NCBI GenBank assembly: GCA_041946825.1
Contig: JBHGBD010000003.1
Location: 314,590-378,589 of the forward strand
From: CAZTHM01 sp041946825
GTDB taxonomy: Bacteria > Acidobacteriota > Terriglobia > UBA7540
Reading direction: 5' to 3'
Length of the DNA stretch: 64,000 nt
The translations under genes were made by a program, and so were the position numbers. Positions 1 to 7,992 of this stretch are shown in pieces (positions within the stretch are counted from its first letter, which is position 1; each line of letters starts with the position of its first letter). Below the pieces are notes generated by a model, which worked only from the letters and a program-made list of their open reading frames with translations, was not told the origin of the DNA and ran no database searches.

Positions 1-425
1 AAGGTCACAATCCAACCTGCCGAGCGGAGGTGCTCGACCAGAAGTGACCCGTAAACTTCCTCGAGCGACCGGACGCCCCAGGCGTAGGCGAGAAACGCCG
101 GAGCAATTCCGAAGGTGACGACGTCCGCAAGGGAGTCAAACTCCCGCCCGAAATCGGAGGTGGAATTGGTGAGGCGGGCGATGCGCCCATCGAGCCCGTC
201 GAAGAGCACCGCCCACCCGATGGCCTTTGCCGCGCTGTCGAAATGAACCATCGAGAGCGTGACGCCAATGCCCGCGGCGAGCATTTGCGTGCCTTTGAGG
301 ATCGAGAGGATGGCGAAATAGCCGCAGATCAGCGTCCCTACCGTGAAGAGGCTGGGCAGGATGTAAATGCCGCGTCGAAACGGCCCCCGTTTCGGGGGTT
401 TAGGCTTTGGGTCGGGTGTATCCAA
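1..425 (-). CDS. pssA: CDP-diacylglycerol-serine O-phosphatidyltransferase, 3' part cut by window edge
   Basis: Membrane enzyme that makes phosphatidylserine from CDP-diacylglycerol and serine. The minus-strand reading frame carries the full CDP-alcohol phosphotransferase signature: DGLDGRIAR, then FGREFDSLAD, giving the DG-x2-AR-x8-G-x3-D-x3-D pattern. Hydrophobic segments lie before it (IYILPSLFTVGTLICGYFAI) and after it. I read the start as TTG at 425, which follows GGGAG at a good spacing and overlaps the end of psd by 26 bases; no ATG is available near there. The next enzyme of the pathway, psd, is directly upstream, so the two form a phosphatidylethanolamine operon. A perfect 8-bp hairpin (376-394, CGAAACGG/CCGTTTCG) sits in the first codons. 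About 141 residues are visible; the C-terminus lies outside the window. Function is sure, exact start less so. Confidence 0.9.
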   Translation of the reverse strand, partial: MDTPDPKPKPPKRGPFRRGIYILPSLFTVGTLICGYFAILSILKGTQMLAAGIGVTLSMVHFDSAAKAIGWAVLFDGLDGRIARLTNSTSDFGREFDSLADVVTFGIAPAFLAYAWGVRSLEEVYGSLLVEHLRSAGWIVT

Positions 426-1020
426 GGATGCTGCTCCCAGCGTGGATATGGTCGCCCACTTTAACCCGCAAATCAACCTCTGGTTCGAGCAAAACGTCGA
501 CCCGCGAGCCGAACTTGATCAGACCCACGCGCTCGCCGCGTTGGAGTGTGTCCCCGGAGCGCTTCCAGAAGACAATACGCCTGGCCAGCAAGCCGGCAAT
601 CTGCTTCACCACCACCGTGCCCTGGTCACCCTGGACTGTAAACACGTTCTGCTCGTTCTCGATTGACGCCAGCGGCCGCGACGCCACAAGGAAGCGGCCC
701 TTGTGGTAGGAGACCTCGCCAACCGTTCCGGCAATCGGCGAGCGGTTCACGTGCACGTCGAGGGGCGACATGAAGATGCTCACGCGGCGCACCGGCCGCC
801 CGTCGAAACTTTCGTCGACGATTTGCACGATGCGGCCGTCGGCGGGAGAGACCACGGCTTCCGGCTCGGCGGTTACACTGCGTTCAGGGTCGCGGAAGAA
901 GTTGAGAACCAGGATGGCGAGAACCAGAAAGAATGCGGCGGGGAAGAACAGTTTCAGCCCGATCAATCCGCCGGTTGTCAGGACCAGCGGCAGCCCGTAC
1001 CAATAACCCTCCTTGACCAT
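400..1020 (-). CDS. psd: Phosphatidylserine decarboxylase, short (206 aa) type
   Basis: Decarboxylates phosphatidylserine to phosphatidylethanolamine at the inner membrane using a self-made pyruvoyl group. The N-terminal 7-41 region is a hydrophobic anchor. FFRDPER and VVSPADGR are family motifs, DVHVNRSP carries the conserved His, and the C-terminal AGSSILG (Gly195-Ser196) is the autocleavage site that yields the pyruvoyl alpha chain. The length fits the short, Bacillus/archaeal-like Psd class rather than the roughly 320-residue E. coli class. It precedes and overlaps pssA, so both steps of the pathway are translationally linked. Upstream, 1021-1145 holds no recognisable gene. Confidence 0.95.
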   Translation of the reverse strand: MVKEGYWYGLPLVLTTGGLIGLKLFFPAAFFLVLAILVLNFFRDPERSVTAEPEAVVSPADGRIVQIVDESFDGRPVRRVSIFMSPLDVHVNRSPIAGTVGEVSYHKGRFLVASRPLASIENEQNVFTVQGDQGTVVVKQIAGLLARRIVFWKRSGDTLQRGERVGLIKFGSRVDVLLEPEVDLRVKVGDHIHAGSSILGYTRPKA

Positions 1021-1145
1021 GGGTTGTCTGTTTGCGCGGGAGTTACAGGGGCGCGGCCGGAGGCCTGATGCACCTCTCCTCAGAGGTTTGCCGCCTCACT
1101 CACCACCGACGTTTCGATTCGTCGGGCGGCGTTCGGCGCCGATCC

Positions 1146-1370
1146 CTACGCGACCCGAGCTCTCTGGACCAGCATTTCCATCTGGTCCTTCACCCGCAGC
1201 TTCATCTTCTTCAGCCGCACCTCTTCCATCTGTTCCTGCTCGCTCAGGTAAGTTTTGGCGGCTAATTGGTCTAACTGGGAAGCGTAACGGGCGTGTTCTT
1301 CACGGAGGCGCTGGTACTCTTCACTGCTGGCCATCAACTGCTCCCGGATGGCCTCGGTTGGGCTGCTCAC
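1146..1370 (-). CDS. YdcH-like (DUF465) small coiled-coil protein
   Basis: A 74-residue, highly charged helical protein. The C-terminal half contains the DUF465/YdcH hallmark, LKKMKLRVKDQMEML, and the whole chain is predicted to be two helices forming a coiled coil (EEYQRLREEHARYASQLDQL). The family is widespread and its biochemical role is not established. It lies 125 bases upstream of psd on the same strand and may share a transcript with the phospholipid genes, but no promoter or terminator between them is evident. Confidence 0.8.
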   Translation of the reverse strand: MSSPTEAIREQLMASSEEYQRLREEHARYASQLDQLAAKTYLSEQEQMEEVRLKKMKLRVKDQMEMLVQRARVA

Positions 1371-1453
1371 GGGCGGTTCACCCCCTGCGGTTAGGATGGC
1401 TCAAAGGTCAGCCTAGCACACCAACTTTTGGCATTCAAGCAAAAGCGGCGTAG

Positions 1454-1482
1454 CGCAGAGTCCGGCTCTTTCGGACTCTGCG
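1454..1482. repeat. CGCAGA hairpin element 1
   Basis: Perfect 11-bp inverted repeat CGCAGAGTCCG / CGGACTCTGCG around a 7-nt loop (GCTCTTT). It begins a run of similar elements in 1454-1790 and shares the CGCAGA..TCTGCG ends with the elements at 1622, 1731 and 48230. The stretch 1371-1807 has no convincing gene, only these repeats. It could act as a transcription terminator for flanking genes, but there is no T run. Confidence 0.75.
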
Positions 1483-1621
1483 GCATTTCGGCCGGTCATC
1501 CGGCAACCGTGCGGGCGTATAATCGCCGCGATGTCGCGCTTGCGCCGGATGGTTCTTTGTGACCGATTCTTCTTCATCACTTGCCGCCTGTTGCCGCGGC
1601 GGGGACGGCTGGGCGGGCTGG

Positions 1622-1649
1622 CGCAGACCCCTGCTGTAGGGGGTCTGCG
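1622..1649. repeat. CGCAGAC hairpin element 2
   Basis: Inverted repeat CGCAGACCCC / GGGGTCTGCG with an 8-nt loop (7 nt if one G is bulged). Outer ends match elements 1731-1757 and 48230-48256 while the inner stem bases differ in a compensated way, which indicates that the hairpin, not the primary sequence, is conserved. Confidence 0.75.
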
Positions 1650-1730
1650 ATGTACCGAAGGGACAGGCTTTCGGCCTAATGTTGCATTGGATAAGTTTCG
1701 ATGTTCCGACTCCCTCTCGCTGCGCGCGAC

Positions 1731-1757
1731 CGCAGACTTCACAACACGAAGTCTGCG
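1731..1757. repeat. CGCAGAC hairpin element 3
   Basis: Perfect 10-bp inverted repeat CGCAGACTTC / GAAGTCTGCG around the 7-nt loop ACAACAC. The element at 48230 (CGCAGACATC, loop ACGAAAC) differs by one compensated stem pair and two loop bases. It ends 50 bases before the truncated Rhs tip gene. Confidence 0.8.
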
Positions 1758-1788
1758 CCAGCCGGCCAAGTCTGCGCCAGCCGGCCAA
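1751..1788. repeat. Two tandem copies of a 19-bp unit
   Basis: GTCTGCGCCAGCCGGCCAA is present twice head to tail at 1751-1769 and 1770-1788. The first copy begins inside the right arm of the hairpin at 1731-1757, so the duplication looks like partial duplication of a repeat edge. Confidence 0.85.
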
Positions 1789-1807
1789 ACAATCGCCCGG
1801 TGCAGCG

Positions 1808-2152
1808 ATGAATTCCACCAATGGGTACGTCTGGCGGCAAATGACCGATGCTTTCATCGTACTGGCTGCAGGCGGAACGAGCCAAGCGATGTTTCTCTTG
1901 GGCACCGGTTTGCATCCACTTATGGACATGACAAGCCCCGCTCACCACGATGCAGAGGGATTACCTCTTCCTTGGTGCGGCTTCAATCCGTTTAGGTGCA
2001 GCAACCTGAGGGATCATGCAACCCTCGAGGGTGTTGATATGCTTAACTCCCGTCCCGATATCCAGAGGCAAGAAAGTGTAATCATTCGTGGCTGGTACGA
2101 GTTCATGACCGGGAAACGCTTGAAATGCGATTGCGAAGGAGGGAGCAATTGA
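1808..2152 (+). pseudogene. Rhs-type C-terminal tip, detached from its core (114 aa)
   Basis: The open frame from ATG 1808 reads a cysteine- and histidine-containing tail (GLHPLMDMTSPAHHDAEG, then PWCGFNP, GWYEFMTGKRLKCDC) that resembles C-terminal ends of RHS/YD-repeat proteins as I remember them. No RHS core or YD repeats precede it: the frame upstream runs straight into the hairpin repeats at 1731-1788, so the gene appears decapitated. The stop codon (TGA 2150-2152) overlaps the TTG start of the next membrane protein gene, the arrangement expected of a polymorphic toxin and its immunity gene. The D-x-x-S-P-A-H-H-D cluster could bind metal, but activity is unknown. Alternative: an orphan, never-expressed tip cassette. 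Confidence 0.5.
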
Positions 2153-2589
2153 AAAAGAATCTGATCGGCCCCTTTCTCGCGTGGGAGCTAATTGTTCTGT
2201 CGTGTCTGGGAGGAGTAATGGTATTTCTGGGACTGACCCTTAATCCCGAGAACGAACGAAAGCTAGCCATGACAGCTTGCTGTGGTATCGTTGTTGTACT
2301 CCTGTGTTGGCCCGTTTGCCGCCTTCTCCCCCGGACTGCCTGCTGGCTTGTCGGGTCGATAGTTGGGCTTTTGGCCCCTTCGATGTGCGCGTGGACCTGG
2401 GCGTGGCTCCTACCGTTCCCATACTGGACAGGACCATCCGAGGTCAAGCTCCTTGCTCTCATGCTGTCACTTCCCAGCGCATTGGGGGGGTTGGTTGTGG
2501 GGGCCTTTCAGTCGCGATCAACAATCCCTTCAGCCCCGAGAAAAGGCGGGAGCCCCATGAGGGCGAGCAGTTCAGAGTATTCTCCGTAG
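2149..2589 (+). CDS. Small four-helix membrane protein, possible immunity protein
   Basis: About 146 residues with four hydrophobic segments (LIVLSCLGGVMVFLGLTL, ACCGIVVVLLCWPVC, WLVGSIVGLLAPSMCAWTWAW, LLALMLSLPSALGGLVVGAF) and a short basic tail. I chose the TTG at 2149 because GAAGGAGGG stands five bases upstream; an in-frame ATG at 2125 has no such signal. The start overlaps the stop of the Rhs-type tip, so the two would be translated together. Membrane immunity proteins often follow Rhs tips, which makes that the best guess, but the protein has no motif I recognise. Confidence 0.55.
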   Translation: MKKNLIGPFLAWELIVLSCLGGVMVFLGLTLNPENERKLAMTACCGIVVVLLCWPVCRLLPRTACWLVGSIVGLLAPSMCAWTWAWLLPFPYWTGPSEVKLLALMLSLPSALGGLVVGAFQSRSTIPSAPRKGGSPMRASSSEYSP

Positions 2590-2630
2590 CGGCTGGCCGT
2601 TACTCAAGGTTGGTAACAGTTCTCCACAGG

Positions 2631-2747
2631 CATGGCAGCATCACCAAGGACGGGGCAACGTACACCTACGACAACGTGGGCAACCGCACCTCGAAAACCT
2701 TCGTTCAACAGGCCGATCCTGATCCGATCAGCGTGGTTGCCAGCTAA
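2631..2747 (+). pseudogene. YD/RHS-repeat fragment
   Basis: A short frame reads ATYTYDNVGNRTSK, the classic YD-repeat signature of RHS wall/toxin proteins, and stops at 2747. It has no start of its own and no second repeat, so it is a relic. It lies downstream of the tip and membrane gene rather than upstream, as orphan-tip arrays of Rhs loci do. Confidence 0.7.
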
Positions 2748-2798
2748 CGTGCTCTTGCTCCGACTAGCCGCCTGCTCAGGCTTGTCGCCACTGCGCTC

Positions 2799-3323
2799 GT
2801 GATTGTTTCCTTTTCTGCCTTGGCAGACGGCGGGATTGACACAGTCGAACGTTTCAAGCAGCTCTACGGGAACGTACGAGACTATACCTCAATCCAGCTC
2901 CTTACGCTGAACGGACAAAAATACATCCTGGCGTTCTGGAACGAAGACAACGATCCGTTGCAGCTCTGGGTGAATATCTTCGCTTACTCTGACGATCAGC
3001 TGCATCTCCCAGTCTACAAGGCCTATTCAGGGGATGTGTCCGAACAGTTGATTGAAGTAGCGCAGTGTAAGTTGACTGACCCTAGAACCGATGATCTCGT
3101 TTTCCTATCCAAGGCCGGACACATCGAGATGATTCGGGTCCTGCACCAAAAAGGTCGTGAACTTCAGCTTGTATTCGAAAACGGCGGTGCTGACGTTACG
3201 CTGCCTACAGGGCAGGGGGAAGTGTGGATAAAGAACAGAACCGGAAAAGAGCTGACAGTCTACAGGTGGGACCGGGGATCGAACAGATTCGTCGAGCGCA
3301 AGAGCCTTCCGATTGCTTTTTGA
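2799..3323 (+). CDS. Exported protein of unknown function (174 aa), 5' end uncertain
   Basis: No family recognised. The mature part is acidic and beta-rich. Only a GTG at 2799 is available as a start, yet the codons before it (from about 2766) continue as RLLRLVATALVIVSFSALA, which reads like a complete signal peptide; no ATG, GTG or TTG exists further up before a TAA at 2745. Either initiation uses CTG 2772, or the true 5' end was lost when the neighbouring Rhs material was rearranged. The stretch 3324-3937 downstream has no gene, only repeats (see 3455-3485). Confidence 0.5.
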   Translation: MIVSFSALADGGIDTVERFKQLYGNVRDYTSIQLLTLNGQKYILAFWNEDNDPLQLWVNIFAYSDDQLHLPVYKAYSGDVSEQLIEVAQCKLTDPRTDDLVFLSKAGHIEMIRVLHQKGRELQLVFENGGADVTLPTGQGEVWIKNRTGKELTVYRWDRGSNRFVERKSLPIAF

Positions 3324-3454
3324 CGCTATCATGCCCCGGCTTGAGGCGGGTGGCAACGATATCTGAGGACGAGCCCGGTCCTGACTTGTGATGACTTTTT
3401 GGACCGCCTCGGCCGGGTGGCCCACCTCTCAAGCTGCGGGTGCTCCGCGGGTGG

Positions 3455-3485
3455 CGCATACATCGCGAACTTTGCGATGTGTGCG
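3455..3485. repeat. CGCA hairpin element 4
   Basis: Twelve-bp inverted repeat CGCATACATCGC / GCGATGTGTGCG with one T-G wobble and the 7-nt loop GAACTTT. Same layout as the CGCAGAC hairpins at 1454, 1622, 1731 and 48230 but more diverged. The remainder of 3324-3937 holds short inverted words (TCCCGA/TCGGGA near 3545-3580, CTGGCA/TGCCAG near 3586-3602) and no coding signal. Confidence 0.65.
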
Positions 3486-3937
3486 AAACGGTGGGCGGCT
3501 GGCCCAGCATCGAGGACGAAGGGGTGCCCCCTCCCGATCAACCCCATCCCGACAAAAAGCCTCGGGACAGGTCGGGACAAACTCCTGGCACTTCATGCCA
3601 GGGTGGGCATGGAATTCCCTCACCGCCCGCCGCCCCACCCTTCGCCCCGCCGAAGCAGGGGCCGGCTGGCGCCCCGACCGATCGACTCGGCACCCTCCTC
3701 CGACATAAGCTAACTAGATAAGCTACGTGAAGCCGGAAAACCCCAGGGTGTGGCATTTTGCCCCACCCGGCGCAAGCCCTCAAGATCTCGCCTCGTTTCC
3801 GTAAATAGCTTATTATCAACATGTTAAGGAATTGACTGCGGACCGGCCGATGAGGATTTTGAGACCAGTGAGACGGATGAGACTCTTCCGCCCGGGCACG
3901 GAGAACTCGGCTCCGCGCGGCCGCGGGCTGCCTTGCT

Positions 3938-5422
3938 TCAGGGTTCGGGATTCGGCTGGCGGAGCTTTTCGCCGAGGGCCTGTATTCGAGCTTCCACCTG
4001 TTTGGCTTCGGCTTCCCGGTCCGTGGCGCGAAGAAGGCGAGCATAGAATTCAAGCACGTTGAATATCTGGAAGGGAATCTGGGGCCGAGGTTTTTCGAGA
4101 ATGCGGAGGGCTTGCTTCAGGACCGCTTCCCCTTCCGCGTCGCGGTCAAGGTCGCAATAACATCGAGCCAGCCCCATCATCCTGGCGGCAACCTCAGGTT
4201 CGTCCTCCCCTTCGGCTCTCTTGGTAATCGCAATGGCCTTCCGGAGAAACGGCAGCGCCCGCTCGAAGTCGCCTTGCGCGCAGATGGATCTTCCCAGACT
4301 CTCCAGAATCGAAGCTCCCATCGGGTAGTCTTGGCCTCCCGTACCTTTGTGGATTTCCAGGGCATCCCGGTAGAGCTTTTCGGCGTCCGCAAACCGTCCT
4401 TCGGTCAAGTAGAGCGCCCCCGAGTTGAGAATGTTCAGTAGCGGATCGATCCCCGCCGCGGCGTCAGGTTTGGTTCTTCCGGGCTTGGCCGCGATGGCGA
4501 GGGCTCGCTGAACAAATACCTGAGCATCCTCCTCGCGTTTTTGCAGGCGATAGACTCGCACCATTTCTTGATAGTAGAACATGAGGTTTGGACTTCTTCC
4601 TCCCGATTGCTTTTCCTCGATTTCAATCGCGCGCAGGAGCAGGGGCTCGGCTTCGGCAAACCTCCATTTTGCCGCATAGTGCTCGCCCAATCGCCATGCC
4701 GCATGCGCCGCCCTCTCGGCGTTGTCGCCGGAGGTTGAGTTCTGGATCGCGAGCGCTTGCTGGTGGAGCGCCTCGGCCTGATCGTACGTTCCCTGGTTCG
4801 TGAACACAGCCGACAGGTTCTCGAGGTCTCTCGCTATCTCCGCCGGGTTAGATCCAGCACTGCTTTCGTGGACCAGCAGTGATCGGCGGAACATCTCTTC
4901 CGCATCCGAGAACTTCCGGAGTTCCCGGTAGATTCGCCCAAGCTCATTGACGGTATTGATGGTCTCGGGATTGTCGGGACCCAAAGCGGTCTCGCGGATT
5001 TCGAGCACTCTCTTCACGAGCGGCAGCGCCTGGTCCGGCTTCTCCCGTTGCTCGTAAAGCCACGCCAGGCCCAGCAGGGCCGGGACCAATTCGGGATGAG
5101 TTGGTCCCAGTTGCCCTTCTCGTATTTCCAGGATGCGTCTCTTAAGGGGCTCTTGTGGCGCGGTCATTCCTTGGAGCTGATAAAGCCCCACGAGGGTCTC
5201 AAGGCTGGTGATTAACCGCGGATCCTCGGCCCCAAATCCTTCCGCTTCCTGGAGAGCTGCCTTGAGGTTTCTTTCAGCTTCGTCGTAGTGGCGGCTTGCG
5301 ATGGCCTTACGGCCCGCTTCTATGTTCAGGTCCCATGCAGTTTCTTGAGGGGCCGGGAAAATCGCAGGAGCGGCCAGAATTATGAGTCCGAGCGTAGGAC
5401 CGAAAAAGGCTCGACTGCGCAT
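3938..5422 (-). CDS. Exported TPR-repeat protein (kinesin-light-chain type repeats)
   Basis: 494 residues. The N-terminus (MRSRAFFGPTLGLIILAAPAIFPA) is a signal peptide or anchor, so the repeats face the periplasm. The rest is a solenoid of about ten 42-residue tetratricopeptide repeats of the kinesin-light-chain type, recognisable from LLGLAWLYEQREKPDQALP, LGPDNPETINTVNELGRIY and similar units with the LGPxHPE linker. Such proteins scaffold protein complexes; nothing visible indicates the partner. It stands alone, with a gene-free stretch on each side (3324-3937 and 5423-5604). Confidence 0.85.
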   Translation of the reverse strand: MRSRAFFGPTLGLIILAAPAIFPAPQETAWDLNIEAGRKAIASRHYDEAERNLKAALQEAEGFGAEDPRLITSLETLVGLYQLQGMTAPQEPLKRRILEIREGQLGPTHPELVPALLGLAWLYEQREKPDQALPLVKRVLEIRETALGPDNPETINTVNELGRIYRELRKFSDAEEMFRRSLLVHESSAGSNPAEIARDLENLSAVFTNQGTYDQAEALHQQALAIQNSTSGDNAERAAHAAWRLGEHYAAKWRFAEAEPLLLRAIEIEEKQSGGRSPNLMFYYQEMVRVYRLQKREEDAQVFVQRALAIAAKPGRTKPDAAAGIDPLLNILNSGALYLTEGRFADAEKLYRDALEIHKGTGGQDYPMGASILESLGRSICAQGDFERALPFLRKAIAITKRAEGEDEPEVAARMMGLARCYCDLDRDAEGEAVLKQALRILEKPRPQIPFQIFNVLEFYARLLRATDREAEAKQVEARIQALGEKLRQPNPEP

Positions 5423-5604
5423 CGAAGCGCCTCGAATTACGCTTCACACATTTAACCGCCGAATTCATAGCGCCGCAAGCAGGGTTACGCCGAGCGCGGA
5501 TCGCCCGCCCTGTGCAGAGCCCGAAGGCGCTGTGAATCCCGACGCCTGGCGCGATGGATCCGAAGCACGCCGAACGACGGGCCCGTTAGACGGCCGAGGA
5601 AAGG

Positions 5605-5895
5605 TCACTGCTGGGGTGTCGGCGTGGTTTCCTGCTGGCCTGCCTTCGCCCCTTTTTCTGCGCCCTTCTTTTTGGCGTGCTGCTCGTGAGCCTTCCCGTG
5701 CTCCTCAGAAGCAGCGGCTTCCGCCTTGGCGGCGCCCTTCTTTTTGCCTGGTTTTTGGTGTGCTTTTCCGTGCCCTTCGGCAGTGGCGGCTTCGGCCTTC
5801 TTGGGCGCGGCTTGGTCCTTCTCCTTGGCGACCCCTGGAATGGCCAGCGACAACGCCACGGCGATAGCACATACGAAGATGAGGAATCTTTTCAT
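5605..5895 (-). CDS. Small exported Lys/Ala/His-rich repeat protein
   Basis: 96 residues starting with a clear signal peptide (MKRFLIFVCAIAVALSLAIPGVA). The mature part is low-complexity and strongly basic, with two near-identical units ending in EGHGKAHQK and EEHGKAHEQ, each followed by KKKGA. The histidine and lysine pairs could bind metal or polyanion; function is unknown. I start at the Met at 5895, 11 bases after GGAGG, because it gives a standard signal peptide; a Met six codons earlier (5913) is an alternative. Possibly disordered in solution. Confidence 0.7.
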   Translation of the reverse strand: MKRFLIFVCAIAVALSLAIPGVAKEKDQAAPKKAEAATAEGHGKAHQKPGKKKGAAKAEAAASEEHGKAHEQHAKKKGAEKGAKAGQQETTPTPQQ

Positions 5896-6085
5896 CGGAT
5901 TTGGAACCTCCATGAAGTCCTTATTGCTTTACGACAGTATGCACCATCCAGGAGAAATATCAATCGGGCTTCAGCGTGGCGATCAGGCCTGAAGCGGAAT
6001 GGGGCGGCCGGCGCTGTCAGCTATTCCGGATCGGATTTTTCGGTGGAAAGACGGCGGCGTGTCGATACGCGGATTACGGCCCTTC

Positions 6086-6562
6086 TTAAAACCTCGGGAG
6101 AACCGTCGGAGGATAGAGTTCCATGGAGAGCACCAAAGCGTCTTCCTGAGGATCGCGGTAATAGTCGGCCCGGCGCGAGTGGATCGCAAACCCGATCGAA
6201 TAGTAAAGGGACAGAGCAGGCTTGTTCGAGGCGCGCACTTCGAGAAAGACCCGTTTGGCGCCGGCTTGTAAGAGGCGGTCGCGAGCCGTCTCGAGCAGCG
6301 CCTTGCCCACACCCTGGTGGCGATGCTCGGGATCCACGGCCATGTTGCGGATTTCTACCTCGTCGATGACGCGGTGGAACGCCGCAAACCCCAGGATCTT
6401 CGGTGGGTCCATCGTGGGCAATTCCGCGACCAGGATCTTACCTCCGGCGTCGTCCATAAGTCGCTCGTAATCATCCTGGGTCCAGTGGGCCGCTTCCGGG
6501 CTCTTTTCCTGCAAGGTGAAAATCGTGCGCAGGTCATCTTTGTCGGCCAGCCTGATTCGCAT
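6086..6562 (-). CDS. rimI: Ribosomal protein S18-alanine N-acetyltransferase (GNAT)
   Basis: 158-residue GNAT-fold acetyltransferase. The acetyl-CoA loop is HRHQGVGKALLE (about residues 79-90), preceded by the strand VEIRNMAVDPEH and followed by VFLEVRASNKPALSLYYSIGF, the conserved RimI beta-bulge and C-terminal motif. RimI acetylates the N-terminal Ala of S18. The next gene upstream on the same strand is tsaB, a standard RimI partner (tsaB-rimI), 118 bases away, which supports the assignment over a generic GNAT. Confidence 0.88.
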   Translation of the reverse strand: MRIRLADKDDLRTIFTLQEKSPEAAHWTQDDYERLMDDAGGKILVAELPTMDPPKILGFAAFHRVIDEVEIRNMAVDPEHRHQGVGKALLETARDRLLQAGAKRVFLEVRASNKPALSLYYSIGFAIHSRRADYYRDPQEDALVLSMELYPPTVLPRF

Positions 6563-6680
6563 GACTCCTCAGATTCTCTCGTGACTTCCGAGCGAGCGCA
6601 GAGTTGCTCAACCCCTTCGGGCGGTACCGCGACTTCTGTATGTCCTGCAAGCGACAGGCAACTATGAACGATCAGCCAAT

Positions 6681-7403
6681 TCACCCTTTCCAATGCAACT
6701 CAGCATCCGTGCGGCGAATATAGCAGGCATCGAGTTCCGAGGGCGAAACTGTTTTCCCGGAACTGTGGGCGGCGAGCGCCTGGCGTGTGATCGCCGCGAG
6801 CAAGGGCCCCGAAATGGTCTGCCATTTGATGGGTGGCAAGGCGCTCTGGCGCAGGCCTGCCGCCAATCGGTCGTGCTCTCTGGCCACACAGGTGATGGAA
6901 GCGCTCGAACGGACGAGGGGGGCGAGGGATGCGAAGAGGTCCTCGGGCCTCAGGATTTCTCCATCACCCTCCGCCACGAAGGCATTGTTTCCAGCAGACG
7001 ATCGCCGGAAAACACCGCGATAAATCTCGCTTCTGCGCGCATCGAGGATGGGGACTGCGAGGTTGGTCTCGGGGTGCGCTTCGTCCACCATCGCCTCAAG
7101 CACGGAAACTCCGAACGCCGGCCGCCCAAACGCCCGCGACCACGCCTGGACCGCCGCCAAGCCGACTCGGATGCCGGTGAAAGATCCCGGTCCGTTCGCC
7201 ACTCCATAGAGGTCGATATCGGCTAATCCTCGAATGGGCGTACCGCGCTGGCCGGCCGCGGCAATCAGCCGGTCAACCATCTCGAAAAGGGTCACCGAAT
7301 ACCCTTCGGCGCTTCGGCTCAATTCTTGCGCCAGGCATTCGGCGTCACAAAACAGCGCCGCGCCACCATGCTCGCTTGTGGTATCGATCGCCAGAACCAG
7401 CAT
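6681..7403 (-). CDS. tsaB: tRNA threonylcarbamoyladenosine biosynthesis protein TsaB
   Basis: 240 residues; non-catalytic partner of TsaD in t6A37 modification of ANN-decoding tRNAs. Family signatures: MLVLAIDTTSEHGGAAL at the N-terminus (ASKHA phosphate-1-like motif) and GVANGPGSFTGIRVGLAAVQ around residues 68-87. It is followed by rimI. The start at 7403 gives the normal MLVLAIDT beginning, with no extension needed. Confidence 0.93.
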   Translation of the reverse strand: MLVLAIDTTSEHGGAALFCDAECLAQELSRSAEGYSVTLFEMVDRLIAAAGQRGTPIRGLADIDLYGVANGPGSFTGIRVGLAAVQAWSRAFGRPAFGVSVLEAMVDEAHPETNLAVPILDARRSEIYRGVFRRSSAGNNAFVAEGDGEILRPEDLFASLAPLVRSSASITCVAREHDRLAAGLRQSALPPIKWQTISGPLLAAITRQALAAHSSGKTVSPSELDACYIRRTDAELHWKG

Positions 7404-7497
7404 CCGTGGTCATTATACGGTAGGACGCGGTTTCCCGCCCTCGTTGTCGGAGGGGGAGCAAGGGAATTTCCTGGAACTCGCGCCGGTTGTCCACGGC

Positions 7498-7836
7498 TCA
7501 GACGTCCCGCAATTCCTCCTCGCTCAAGCCGAAGTAATGACCCAGTTCGTGGAGCAGCGTCGCGCGGATTTCGCGCCGGATTTCTTCATCACTCGAGCAA
7601 ACGGCCTCGATGTTCCTCTGATAGAGAAAGATCCGGTCCGGCATGGAAATCTGAAACGTGCTTTTGTCGGTGAGTGGAACTCCATGAAAAAGGCCCAGGA
7701 GCAGATCGTCGCGCCCGGCCTCACGGGGAGGCTTGTCCTCGACGATGATCGCGATATTGGTCAGTTTGCTGCGAAACACTTTGGGCAGCCGCGCCAACGA
7801 CTGTTCGACCAGCTTTTCAAACCTCTCGCGTTCCAT
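7498..7836 (-). CDS. Zincin-like metallopeptidase family protein (DUF1025 type)
   Basis: 112 residues from the Met at 7836 (a Met eight codons upstream is also possible; neither has a strong ribosome site). The family is a minimal zincin: catalytic LLHELGHYFGLSEEELRDV at the C-terminus supplies HExxH plus a downstream Glu. It has no signal peptide and acts, if at all, in the cytosol; its substrate is unknown. Divergent from deoC, 156 bases away. Confidence 0.82.
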   Translation of the reverse strand: MERERFEKLVEQSLARLPKVFRSKLTNIAIIVEDKPPREAGRDDLLLGLFHGVPLTDKSTFQISMPDRIFLYQRNIEAVCSSDEEIRREIRATLLHELGHYFGLSEEELRDV

Positions 7837-7992
7837 CGGAAACCTGCGGCGGGGCAGCAAGCGGGCCGCCCGGGCGCGTATGTTACAATAGAATGTTCAA
7901 CGCTGACATTGGTCGTACGTGTGGCCAGCCCCGTGGGGAGTTAATCAGGCGGAAACTACTCGGGCCGGGGCTTCCCTGAAGAGCAGAAAACG

